A stretch of 64,000 nt of DNA. It comes from Thermoanaerobaculia bacterium. GTDB taxonomy: Bacteria > Acidobacteriota > Thermoanaerobaculia > UBA5066. Position 1 is the first letter of the stretch; each line of letters starts with the position of its first letter. The stretch spans positions 1 to 64,000 of the forward strand of contig JAJVIN010000039.1 in NCBI GenBank assembly GCA_022071945.1, read 5' to 3'. Made by a program: the position numbers and the translations under genes. Below are positions 19,801 to 29,093 of this stretch, one piece after another. Below the pieces are notes generated by a model. That model worked only from the letters and a program-made list of their open reading frames with translations, made no database searches and was not told where the DNA came from.

Positions 19801-20250
19801 ATGAAGGTGATCTTGAAAGATGAAGTGAAGGGGCTCGGGCACCGGGGCGACGTCGTCACGGTTTCCGCCGGCTACGCCCGGAACTTCCTGCTTCCGAAGG
19901 ACCTCGCGCTTCTCGCCACGGCGGGGAACACGAAGCTCCTCGATCAGGAGAAGCGCCGCTACGACGCCCGGATGGCGAAGGAGCAACAGCAGGCCGAGAC
20001 CATCGCCAAGAGCATGGAAGGGCTCTCGATCGTCGTGAAGAAGAAGGCCGGCGAGCACGAGGCCCTCTTTGGCCAGGTGACCGCGGCCGAACTGGCCGAG
20101 GCCCTCAAGGCCAAGGGGGTCACGATCGACAAGCGCCGGATCGAGATCCAGGAGCCCATCAAGCGCCTCGGCAAGCACACGATCCACGTGAAGCTCCACC
20201 GCGACGTCACGGTCGAGCTCGGGATCGAAGTCCAGCCCGGCGGCAACTGA
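19801..20250 (+). CDS. rplI: ribosomal protein L9
   Basis: MKVILKDEVKGLGHRGDVVTVSAGYARNFLLPKDLA. Confidence 0.96.
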   Translation: MKVILKDEVKGLGHRGDVVTVSAGYARNFLLPKDLALLATAGNTKLLDQEKRRYDARMAKEQQQAETIAKSMEGLSIVVKKKAGEHEALFGQVTAAELAEALKAKGVTIDKRRIEIQEPIKRLGKHTIHVKLHRDVTVELGIEVQPGGN

Positions 20251-20271
20251 TTCCACGGACCAGAATGGAAC

Positions 20272-20310
20272 CGGCCGCCCCTTCCGCAAGGAAGAGGCGG
20301 CCGTTTTCTT
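20272..20310. terminator. rho-independent terminator between convergent rplI and SLH-nuclease gene
   Basis: CGGCCGCC (20272-20279) / GGCGGCCG (20296-20303) followed by TTTTCTTT. Confidence 0.85.
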
Positions 20311-20322
20311 TGGGACGGGAAA

Positions 20323-23300
20323 TCAGGGCGACGGGACGAGACCCATCTGGCGCGCCAGAAGCGTCGCGATCTGAGCTCGGGTGAGCGGATCGTAGACGCA
20401 CGCCGTCAGGCCGTTGCCGGGGGGGCCGCCACAGCCGACCGTCACGCGGTCCGCGAAGGCGACATTGAACTCGCGGCGGGGCCATCCCGCAACCTGCATC
20501 CCCGGGTCGGTCCAGCCGGCGCAGGCCGGGTACGGCTGACTGCAACCGGGATCCGTCTCGCCCAGGCCCGAGAGGAGGCCCGGCAGGATCGCGCCCTGCT
20601 TGAGTCTCTCCAAGAACGTCATCATCTCGGCCCTGTTCAGGACTCGATCGGGCAGGTAGCAGAGACCGTCACCGTCCAGGCAGGGAGCCCCGACCGTCAC
20701 CCCCCAGGTCTTGATCCAGTGGATCGCGAGCCAGTTCGGGTGACTGCAGGGGACGTCCTTGAAGTCGGGTGCCGTGCACGTTGCAGGCTCGAGCGCCGTG
20801 CTTCTGGTTCGCCACCACTGGTAGGCGCCCGCGAGGTAGACGGCCATCTGCACGCGAGTCACCTCCGCGCTCGGCAGGAACTGCGGTCCACTCGTGCCCG
20901 GATCCGCATCCGCCTCCATGATCCCGGCGTCGACGACTCGCGAGGAAGATTCGAAGTAGTAGTCCGTCTCCACGACATCAGTGAAGGCACGCAAGGCGAC
21001 CGCGCGGACGAGGCGGGCCGTTTCGAGACCGCCGGCTTCCACCCCGGCATCGTAGGTGTCCGCGGGCTCCGTGCCGGCGAACGAGAACGAGCCGCTGATC
21101 AGGGTCGAGGTGATCGCCGAGGAGGCAAACGTGGCCGCGCGGCCCGCCGCCCCCTCGAGGAACAGCGCGCTCGACTGTGTGAATCCGGCGCCTGAGCCGG
21201 AAACGCTCGCGGGAGACTGCCAGCGGTTGAGAAACACGGGCTGGAACGCCATCAGCGCCATGGAAGCTCCACCGGTCGTGAAGCTCCCGGTGTTCGACGC
21301 CGCGCCCCCCGCAGAGCCGCAAATCGGGTAGGCCACGACGCGCCAGTAGTACGTCGTACCCGGGTTGAGCTTCACCGAGAGGCTCGAGTCGTACGGATTG
21401 ACGGTCCTGTACTTCTGCAGCGGCGGGTTCGTCGTCCCGAAGTCCACCTCGTAGTGGGCCGCGCCCGGCACGGGAAGCCACGTCAGGAGCTGGGTCGTCT
21501 GAACTCCCGTCGCGCCGTTCGTCGGAGAGACCAGCGTCGGAGCGGAACCTGTCCACGAGCACGTTCCTGTCTGGAACGTGCCGGTCGGCGAGGTGGGCGT
21601 TCCGCAAGCTCCCTGAACGACGATCTTCCAGGAGTAGCCCGTCGACGGGAACCAGACCGGCAGCCGGGCCTTTTTCTCGGAAGTCCTGACGTGGAGCTTC
21701 TGGGGGGGCGAAACCGTGTCGAAGTAGACGTCGTAGGGGCCCGTTCCCGAATGCGTCCAGCTCACGTGGGAACCCTGATAGCCGGTGGTCCCGTTCGGCG
21801 GCCACTCCAGGCTGGCCGCCGTGGACGGGGCGCCCACGGTGATCGTAGCTGTCCCCGTACCAGGGGCCGAGCAGCTTGCGTCGCTGACCGTCGTCACGCT
21901 GTACGCCGTCGTCGAGGCGGGGCTGACCGTGCGCGTCGCCGGGGAGGATGTGAGACCCGGCTGCGTGAATCCATCCGACCACGCCACGGTCCACGGAGCG
22001 TTTCCGGTCAGGGCGGCCTGGATCTGAGTCGAGCCGCCGGGACAGATTGTCGTCGACCCCGTCACCGTTGCCGTGGGCCGGGCCACGACTGTCACGGTGG
22101 CCGAGCCCGTCATGGAGGTCCCAGAGCAGGCAGCGTCCGAAACGGCCGTCACGGTGTACGTTGTCGTACTGGCCGGCGTCACGTTACGGGTCGCGGGCGA
22201 CGTACTGACGTTCGGCTGGGTCACCCCGTCGGACCAGGTGACGCTCCAGGGGGCGGTCCCCGTCAGGGAGGCGGATATCGTGGCGGGCGTGCCCGAGCAG
22301 ACCGTCTGGCTTCCCGAGACCTGGGCCGTGGGTTTCGAGGCGACCGTCACGGCCGCGGAGCCCGAGCTCGTTCCCGTGCAGGTCGCGTCCGTCACCGAGG
22401 TCACGGTGTAGGTGATCGAGGAGGCCGGGCTCACGGTCCGGGTCGCGGGCGACGAGGTGATGCCGTTTTGAGGCACGCCGTCCGACCACATGATGTTCCA
22501 GGGGGCCGTTCCCGTGAGGGCCGCCTGGATCTGTGTCGAGCCACCAGCACAGATTGTCGCCGAGCCCGTGACCGTCGCGGTCGCCGAGCAGCCGCCGCCG
22601 CACGGGCCGCCCAGGAAGAGGCACGCGACCCACTCGGGGTGGTCGATGAAGGGGTTCCGGTTTCCCTGGTACGAGGCGACGATGTCGTTCCTGCGGCGCT
22701 CGTAGTCATCCGGGGCGTCGGCGGCACTCCAGCTGATCAGGGTGCTCAGCTTTCCCATGTATGCCGGCGAGTTGTCGGAATCATTGAGGAGCGAGAGATT
22801 GTCGGTGAGGATCAGCTCGGGCTCGGAGACCAAGTAGACCGAGTGAGTGCCGCCGGCATAGCGGACATCCATGTAGAACTGCGCTCGCGCGATGTCGCCC
22901 TGGCGGTGGTTCCAGACCTCGAACTTGCCGGTCTTTCCGTCCGGGTCCTGTTTCCAGTTCGAGTCGCTCGGGTAGGGGCCGCTGACTCCTCCGTATCCCT
23001 CGTTCGGATCCGTCGCATAGCGCTGACAGCCCGCGTCACACGTGACGAACGGCTTGTTACCTCGGGCGGAGTTGTACGACACCTCTGTCAGGAACAGGTG
23101 ATGACAGTCGGTGTACGGGATGGTGGTGTTGACCGAGAACCCGTAGCTGTTCGGCCAGGAGTGCTCCCGGTTGTAGGGGCCGGTCCCGCCCCCGAACTTC
23201 AAATAGCTCGCGTTCTTGTAAAGGTCCAGGACGTAGTTCGACAGGGTCGGATGCTGATCGGCGCTTTCGAGAATGTCCCACGTGTCGGTGGTCGACGACG

Positions 23301-24036
23301 TGTAGGGATACCGGATGTGGTCCCTGATCAGGGCGTGAAGCGTCGTCCTGAGTGTCGTCGCGTTCGCCGCGTTGACGCTCGCGTAATAGTCGGTCAGGGT
23401 CACCGTTGTTGGCCAGTTCGGTGTGTTCCGCGCCTCTCCCGGCACGAGGGTGCCCGTGAACCCGGGGAGTCCCTCGCCGTCGAAGTCGTTCCGCTTCCAA
23501 TCCGAGGCCGAATCCGTGTCTTTGAAGTACGGGAACCGGGACGCACCGTACGGGATTGCGGCGTTCCCGTCGAAGCCCGGCCCGAGAACGGTCGTGCTGT
23601 ACGTCCGTCCCGAGCTGCCATCCGTGAAGGCGACCGAGTCGGCGAGCGCGGACCAGGGTGTTGAATCCAGCGTCCCGTCATTGTTGCCATCGAGGTCATT
23701 CCCCACGCTTCCCGAGAATCCGGAAACGAGCAAGAGGGTGAAGACCGGCTGCTCGAGAGTCGTGGTCAGGTACCCGGTCGTCCAGAAGCCGCCTCCGTTC
23801 GTGGTACCGGGCTGGATGGCCCGCAGGATGACCCCGCCTCCGTCCAGCTCAAGGATCCGGTACGTGGAATAGGAAGCCGAGGGGTTCCCGAAGATCTCGA
23901 TGTACTCGTGGTCGTCCGGGCCGGCGTGAGCCGCGACGACCTCCGAGATCTTCTGGGCCATGGCGGATCCTGCAGAAAGGGTGGCAACGAGGATGGCGCA
24001 GCAAGCCAGCCGAAAGCGGAGCGGGATGTGTCTCAT
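20323..24036 (-). CDS. secreted multidomain endonuclease I (EndA/NucM-like) with lamin-tail-like N-terminus, three Ig-like repeats and C-terminal SLH-like region
   Basis: Signal peptide MRHIPLRFRLACCAILVATLSAGSAMAQ; NREHSWPNSYGF, DCHHLFLTEVSYNSARGNKPF, GDIARAQFYMDVRY; SLH-like motifs (FTDVVETDYYF, FKDVPCSHPNWLAIHWIKTWGVTVG..LNRAEMMTFL, LTRAQIATLLARQMG); ATG at 24036 with AAGGAG. Confidence 0.85.
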   Translation of the reverse strand: MRHIPLRFRLACCAILVATLSAGSAMAQKISEVVAAHAGPDDHEYIEIFGNPSASYSTYRILELDGGGVILRAIQPGTTNGGGFWTTGYLTTTLEQPVFTLLLVSGFSGSVGNDLDGNNDGTLDSTPWSALADSVAFTDGSSGRTYSTTVLGPGFDGNAAIPYGASRFPYFKDTDSASDWKRNDFDGEGLPGFTGTLVPGEARNTPNWPTTVTLTDYYASVNAANATTLRTTLHALIRDHIRYPYTSSTTDTWDILESADQHPTLSNYVLDLYKNASYLKFGGGTGPYNREHSWPNSYGFSVNTTIPYTDCHHLFLTEVSYNSARGNKPFVTCDAGCQRYATDPNEGYGGVSGPYPSDSNWKQDPDGKTGKFEVWNHRQGDIARAQFYMDVRYAGGTHSVYLVSEPELILTDNLSLLNDSDNSPAYMGKLSTLISWSAADAPDDYERRRNDIVASYQGNRNPFIDHPEWVACLFLGGPCGGGCSATATVTGSATICAGGSTQIQAALTGTAPWNIMWSDGVPQNGITSSPATRTVSPASSITYTVTSVTDATCTGTSSGSAAVTVASKPTAQVSGSQTVCSGTPATISASLTGTAPWSVTWSDGVTQPNVSTSPATRNVTPASTTTYTVTAVSDAACSGTSMTGSATVTVVARPTATVTGSTTICPGGSTQIQAALTGNAPWTVAWSDGFTQPGLTSSPATRTVSPASTTAYSVTTVSDASCSAPGTGTATITVGAPSTAASLEWPPNGTTGYQGSHVSWTHSGTGPYDVYFDTVSPPQKLHVRTSEKKARLPVWFPSTGYSWKIVVQGACGTPTSPTGTFQTGTCSWTGSAPTLVSPTNGATGVQTTQLLTWLPVPGAAHYEVDFGTTNPPLQKYRTVNPYDSSLSVKLNPGTTYYWRVVAYPICGSAGGAASNTGSFTTGGASMALMAFQPVFLNRWQSPASVSGSGAGFTQSSALFLEGAAGRAATFASSAITSTLISGSFSFAGTEPADTYDAGVEAGGLETARLVRAVALRAFTDVVETDYYFESSSRVVDAGIMEADADPGTSGPQFLPSAEVTRVQMAVYLAGAYQWWRTRSTALEPATCTAPDFKDVPCSHPNWLAIHWIKTWGVTVGAPCLDGDGLCYLPDRVLNRAEMMTFLERLKQGAILPGLLSGLGETDPGCSQPYPACAGWTDPGMQVAGWPRREFNVAFADRVTVGCGGPPGNGLTACVYDPLTRAQIATLLARQMGLVPSP
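21822..22578 (-). repeat. three tandem ~84-aa Ig-like repeats in the nuclease gene
   Basis: ATVTGSATICAGG..., AQVSGSQTVCSGT..., ATVTGSTTICPGG..., each containing TG.APW...WSDG..Q.....SPATR.V.PAS...Y.V. Confidence 0.8.
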
Positions 24037-24124
24037 GGAACTCCTTGGGGTGCGAGCGAGCACCAGGGCGCGGACGCGCGCCGATATTCTAGTCCTCTGG
24101 TCCGGGCGATTCCCGGGTCTCGGG

Positions 24125-26575
24125 CTAGCCGGTTTTCTTGGCGGGGGCGCCCGAGGCGGCGGCGGGCGTCGGAGCCGCCGCCGGGGCTCCCTGGGGAGCC
24201 GGGAGTTCGATCTCGGCACCCGCTGGTTCGCCCCTCTTGGGCGAGTAAACCGCTTTCTGCAGGTAGTGGGGGAGCGTGCTGACGGAGTGAGGGCGGTCGC
24301 CGCAGAAATCAGTCGGCTGCGTTCCGTTGACGAACGCCATCGTCACGACCTTCCCGCACGAGGCGGTGGCGCGGTAGCCGGTCCTGAGGTCGACCGGGAC
24401 GAAGACGACGCCCTGCGGAACATCGAAGTCGTCAGACTCCTTGATGATGTTCGCATCCTTCATCTTCTTCATGATCCGGAGCCAGATCGGCAGGGCGGTC
24501 TCCCCGCCGGTTGACTTGGGCCCGAGGTTCTTCTTGGTGTCGTGTCCGACCCAGACCGCCATCGTGTATCGCGGAGAGGTGCCCACGAACCAGGCGTCGG
24601 TGAAGTCGTTCGTCGTCCCGGTCTTTCCGGCGAGGGCGAGCTTGAGCTTGGCGGCGGAAGCGGCCGTGCCGCGCTGCGTGACCCCGCGAAGCATGCTGAG
24701 CATGACGTAGGCCGTCGAGGCGTTCGTGGCCTCACGGGCTTCCGGCGGGTTCTCTTCCAGGAGGGCTCCCTCCGAGTCGAACACCCTGTCGATGAGACGC
24801 GGCGTGTAGTAAAGACCCTGATTCGCGAAGACCGAGTAGACGGCCGCCATCTCCATCGGCGTCACCTCGAAGGAGCCGAGCGCCAGGGACGGATAGGCCA
24901 GGAGGTTCTGCCGGATCCCGAGTCTTCTCGCGGTCTCGATGACGCGTCGCGTCCCGACCAGAAGGTCGACTCTGACCGCCGGGACATTGACCGAGTGTTC
25001 CAGCGCATCCTGGTAGGTGAGGATGCCGCTGAACTTCCGGCTGTAGTTCTGGGGCTGCCACGGCGGCTTGGTCGGATCGATGCGGATCGAAATGGGAGCG
25101 TCGAGGACGGTGTCCGCGGGGGTGAATCCCTCTTCCAGAGCCGTCAGGTACACGATGGGCTTGAAGGCAGAGCCGACCTGACGAAGGGCCTGGACCGCGC
25201 GGTCGAACTTCGACTTTCCGAAGTCGTAGCCACCGGTGAGGGCGCGCACGGCGCCGGAGCCGTTCTCGATGATGATGACGGCCCCCTCGACCTCGGGTTC
25301 TTGCGAGATGATCAGCTCCTGCTTTCCGTCATCGGATGTGATCGTCTCGACGAGGACGAGGTCTCCGCGAGTGAGCGCCTTTGAAACCGATTCCGTCCTC
25401 AGCCACCGGGTGCCGGACAGAGGGACGGTGACCTTCCTGTTGGCCACCCGGAGCTCGACGCCGCTCTTCGTGACGGCCTGAACCACGGCAGGGATCTCCG
25501 GCGGCAGCGGGTCCTTCTCCGGGATCTCCGTCCAGTCGGGGTCCCGGTAGCGATCCGGGTCGATTCCCTCCGCGACCAGGTTGCGGGGCTTTCTGAAGGC
25601 GCCGATGCGCCGTTCGTGCCGTCTCAGGCCCCACCGGAGGGCCTCCTCGGCCCAGAGCTGGATCTTCGGGTCGAGGGTGGAATCGACGCGAAGGCCATGG
25701 CGGTAGAGGCCCTTTTCTCCGTAGGCCTTCTCCAGATACTGGCGGATCTCCTCGCAGAAGTAGGGGCCCACGTTCGATTCGCGAGCGGCCCTGTGAAGGG
25801 TGATCGGCTGTTCGGCAGCCGCTCGCCTCTCTTCTTCCGAGATCAACTTCTCCTCGGCCATCCGGCGGAGGACGAAATTCCGCCGGGAGCGGGCGAGTTC
25901 GGGATTCCGGATGGGCGAGTACGCCTCCGGCCTCTGGATGAGACCTGCGAGCAGCGCAGCTTCCGGCAAGGTCAACTCCAGGGCCGGGTGCCCGAAGAGA
26001 GACCTCGAGGCCGCCTCGACGCCGTAGTTCCCGTGCCCGAAGTAGACCTCGTTGAGGTACATGGTCAGGATCTGGTCCTTCGAGTACTGCTTTTCGATCT
26101 CGATCGTCAGGAAGACCTCGTTGATCTTTCGCGCGAAGGACTTCTCGGGGGAGAGAAAGACCGAGCGGGCGAGCTGCTGAGTGACGGTGGAGGCGCCCTG
26201 GGCGAGGCTTCTCGAGGCCAGATCGCGCAGTGCGGCGCCCCCGATCCGGATCACGTCGATGCCGCCGTGCTCGTAAAAGCGGGCGTCCTCGGCCGCCAGG
26301 ACCGCCTTGACCATGATGCCGGGGATCTGGTGCCGCTCGAGGAGGAACCGGCGCTCGATGGCGAACCGCGCGATGATCGATCCGTCCGTTCCGCGGATCT
26401 CCGTGACGATGTCGGGACGGTAGGTCGCGAGCTCGGAGACCTTGGGAACGTTGATCGATCGCGAGAGGGCGTATCCCGTGCCGATTCCGAGCCCCGTCAT
26501 CAGGAGAACGGGAAGCAGGAGCACACCGATCGCACCCAGCCTTCGTCCGGTCACGGCGGGATTCTCGCACGGCAC
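24125..26575 (-). CDS. class A penicillin-binding protein (PBP1A)
   Basis: Transglycosylase motifs EDARFYEHGGIDVIRIGGAALRD, QGASTVTQQLARSVFLSPEKS; transpeptidase GSAFKP, SVNV, KTGTTNDFTDAW. Confidence 0.93.
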   Translation of the reverse strand: MPCENPAVTGRRLGAIGVLLLPVLLMTGLGIGTGYALSRSINVPKVSELATYRPDIVTEIRGTDGSIIARFAIERRFLLERHQIPGIMVKAVLAAEDARFYEHGGIDVIRIGGAALRDLASRSLAQGASTVTQQLARSVFLSPEKSFARKINEVFLTIEIEKQYSKDQILTMYLNEVYFGHGNYGVEAASRSLFGHPALELTLPEAALLAGLIQRPEAYSPIRNPELARSRRNFVLRRMAEEKLISEEERRAAAEQPITLHRAARESNVGPYFCEEIRQYLEKAYGEKGLYRHGLRVDSTLDPKIQLWAEEALRWGLRRHERRIGAFRKPRNLVAEGIDPDRYRDPDWTEIPEKDPLPPEIPAVVQAVTKSGVELRVANRKVTVPLSGTRWLRTESVSKALTRGDLVLVETITSDDGKQELIISQEPEVEGAVIIIENGSGAVRALTGGYDFGKSKFDRAVQALRQVGSAFKPIVYLTALEEGFTPADTVLDAPISIRIDPTKPPWQPQNYSRKFSGILTYQDALEHSVNVPAVRVDLLVGTRRVIETARRLGIRQNLLAYPSLALGSFEVTPMEMAAVYSVFANQGLYYTPRLIDRVFDSEGALLEENPPEAREATNASTAYVMLSMLRGVTQRGTAASAAKLKLALAGKTGTTNDFTDAWFVGTSPRYTMAVWVGHDTKKNLGPKSTGGETALPIWLRIMKKMKDANIIKESDDFDVPQGVVFVPVDLRTGYRATASCGKVVTMAFVNGTQPTDFCGDRPHSVSTLPHYLQKAVYSPKRGEPAGAEIELPAPQGAPAAAPTPAAASGAPAKKTG

Positions 26576-26649
26576 TTCGCATTGCCCGCCCGCCCGTCCT
26601 TCGTTATCGTGGCGTCCTTCCTCTCACGAGGTCTCCCGAGGAGGAACCC

Positions 26650-27075
26650 ATGGCCGAAAACGCAGACAAACCGTCCCTTCCCCCAGGTGTGGAGTTCCCG
26701 CTCTCCCACGAAGACGAGAAGAAGGGCGGATGCCTGAAGTGGAGCCTCATCGGCTGCGCTCTCGTCTCGGTCCTCTTGATCATCGGTCTCGTCTGGATGA
26801 CGATGAAGGCCAAGAACATCATCGGGTGGGCACTCGACCAGCTCGAGTCTCAGGTCGTCTCGGCGGCGGAATCCTCCGTCACCGACTACCAGAAGGAGGC
26901 CTTCAAGAAGGCGATGGCGGGCTTCAGCCAGAAGGCCAGAGAAGGAAAAGCCGACGCCGCGGAGATCCAGAGGTTCCAGAAGCTCTGCCTGGACGCCGTC
27001 AGGGACGGCAAGGTGACGCCCCAGGAGATCTCGCACCTGACCACGGCCGCGAATTCCGCGGGCGCGAAGAAGTGA
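26650..27075 (+). CDS. hypothetical protein with one transmembrane helix
   Basis: [22 protein letters not shown]; divergent from PBP1A; 1 bp before uvrB. Confidence 0.65.
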   Translation: MAENADKPSLPPGVEFPLSHEDEKKGGCLKWSLIGCALVSVLLIIGLVWMTMKAKNIIGWALDQLESQVVSAAESSVTDYQKEAFKKAMAGFSQKAREGKADAAEIQRFQKLCLDAVRDGKVTPQEISHLTTAANSAGAKK

Positions 27076-27076
27076 C

Positions 27077-29062
27077 ATGCCAGATTTCAAGGTCGTCTCA
27101 CCCTTCTCGCCCCAAGGAGATCAGCCGCAAGCCATCCAAGCCCTGGCGGATGGACTCAAGGCAGGCAAGGACCACCAAGTCCTTCTCGGTGTCACCGGTT
27201 CGGGAAAGACCTTCACCATGGCCAAGGTCGTCGAGGCCGTGAACCGCCCCGTCTTGGTCCTCTCTCACAACAAGACCCTCGCCGCGCAGCTCTACCAGGA
27301 GTTCCGCCGGTTCTTTCCGCACAACCGGGTCGAGTACTTCGTCTCTTACTACGACTACTACCAGCCGGAGGCCTACGTCCCGCAGTCGGACACCTACATC
27401 GAGAAGGAAACCCAGATCAACGAGGAGATCGACAAGCTGCGGATCTCCGCCACGGCCGCGCTCTTCGAGCGCCGCGATGTCCTCATCGTCGCCTCAGTCT
27501 CGTGCATCTACGGCCTGGGCTCTCCCGAGTCGTTCGGCAAGATGGCCATCGAGTTCCTCTCCGGCGCCAAGTTCGGGCTGACCTGGTATCTGAAGAGACT
27601 CGTGGAGGCGCAGTACGAGCGGACGAACCTCGATCTGGAGAGAGGGAAGTTCCGCCTGAGGGGAGATGTTCTGGAGATCGTCCCGTCCTACGAGGACAGC
27701 GGGCTGCGCGTGGAGTTCTTCGGAGACGAGATCGACAGGATCAGCCGGTTCGAGGTCATCACCGGGCGCACCATCGGAGAGCTCGAGCGCTTCGATCTCT
27801 ACCCGAAGTCGCACTACGTGACCCCGGAGGAGACCCGGAAGTTCGCCATCTCGTCGATCGAGGCCGAGCTCGTCGTCAGACTCGAGGAGCTGACCGCCCA
27901 GAAGAAACTCCTGGAGGCGCAGAGGCTCGAACAGCGGACGCGATTCGACCTGGAGATGATGAGGGAGATCGGCTACTGCTCGGGAATCGAGAACTACTCG
28001 AGACACCTGTCGGGCCGAAAGCCCGGCGAGCCTCCCCCGACCCTTCTCGACTACTTTCCGGCGGACTACATCACCATCATTGACGAGAGCCACCAGACCC
28101 TCCCACAAGTCCGGGGAATGTACGCGGGCGACCGCTCGCGAAAGGAGACTCTCGTCGAGTACGGATTCAGGCTCCCCTCGGCGCTGGATAACCGTCCCCT
28201 GAAGTTCGACGAATGGCTCGAGAGAGTCGGACAGCGAGTCTACGTGTCGGCCACGCCCGGTCCCTACGAGCTGCAGATGACCTCGGGGGAGATCGTCGAG
28301 CAGGTCATCCGTCCCACGGGTCTCATCGACCCCCCGATGGTCATCCGGCCCGTGAAGGGACAGGTGGATGATCTCTATGCGCGGATCCGGGAACGCTCCG
28401 GAAGGGGCGAGCGGGTCCTGGTGACGACCCTGACCAAGCGGATGGCGGAGGACCTGAGCAACTACCTGCAGGACCTCGGGGTGCGCGTCCGGTATCTCCA
28501 TTCCGACATCGAGACCCTCGAACGAGTCCAGATCATCGGCGATCTCAGGCGCGGAGTCTTCGATGTCCTCGTCGGAATCAACCTCTTGCGGGAGGGGCTG
28601 GACATTCCCGAGGTCTCGCTCGTGGCGATCCTCGATGCGGACAAGGAAGGCTTTCTCCGCTCCGAGACATCCCTCATCCAGACGGCGGGCCGGGCAGCAC
28701 GGAATCTGGGCGGCGAGGTCATCCTGTACGCCGACGCCCTCACGGATTCCATGAAGCGGGCGATGGAGGAGACCTCCCGCCGCCGGACGATCCAGCAGGA
28801 GTTCAATGCTCTCCACGGGATCGTGCCGGAGTCCATCGTGAAGGACCTCGATTCCCCGCTCGTGAAGATGTCAGAGCTCGACTACATGGAGCCCACTTCT
28901 CCGAGGATGAGGAAAGCGGTCCCGGATGTGCAGAGCCTCGCCGAGGAGATCGCCGCGATGGAAAAACAGATGAAAGAGGCGGCAAAGGAGCTCGAGTTCG
29001 AGCGCGCGGCTCAACTCCGGGATCAGATCCGGGACCTGCGCTCCCTGCAGGTGTTCCGCTGA
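27077..29062 (+). CDS. uvrB: UvrABC system protein B
   Basis: [68 protein letters not shown]-terminal UVR motif. Confidence 0.97.
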   Translation: MPDFKVVSPFSPQGDQPQAIQALADGLKAGKDHQVLLGVTGSGKTFTMAKVVEAVNRPVLVLSHNKTLAAQLYQEFRRFFPHNRVEYFVSYYDYYQPEAYVPQSDTYIEKETQINEEIDKLRISATAALFERRDVLIVASVSCIYGLGSPESFGKMAIEFLSGAKFGLTWYLKRLVEAQYERTNLDLERGKFRLRGDVLEIVPSYEDSGLRVEFFGDEIDRISRFEVITGRTIGELERFDLYPKSHYVTPEETRKFAISSIEAELVVRLEELTAQKKLLEAQRLEQRTRFDLEMMREIGYCSGIENYSRHLSGRKPGEPPPTLLDYFPADYITIIDESHQTLPQVRGMYAGDRSRKETLVEYGFRLPSALDNRPLKFDEWLERVGQRVYVSATPGPYELQMTSGEIVEQVIRPTGLIDPPMVIRPVKGQVDDLYARIRERSGRGERVLVTTLTKRMAEDLSNYLQDLGVRVRYLHSDIETLERVQIIGDLRRGVFDVLVGINLLREGLDIPEVSLVAILDADKEGFLRSETSLIQTAGRAARNLGGEVILYADALTDSMKRAMEETSRRRTIQQEFNALHGIVPESIVKDLDSPLVKMSELDYMEPTSPRMRKAVPDVQSLAEEIAAMEKQMKEAAKELEFERAAQLRDQIRDLRSLQVFR

Positions 29063-29093
29063 GGCTTTCCGGCCCCTGCTCCGGTTTCTCCGG

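Noticed and set aside
21454-23664. 736-aa plus-strand ORF opposite the SLH-nuclease
   Set aside because: Arg/Gly-rich antisense frame reflecting repeat-derived composition.
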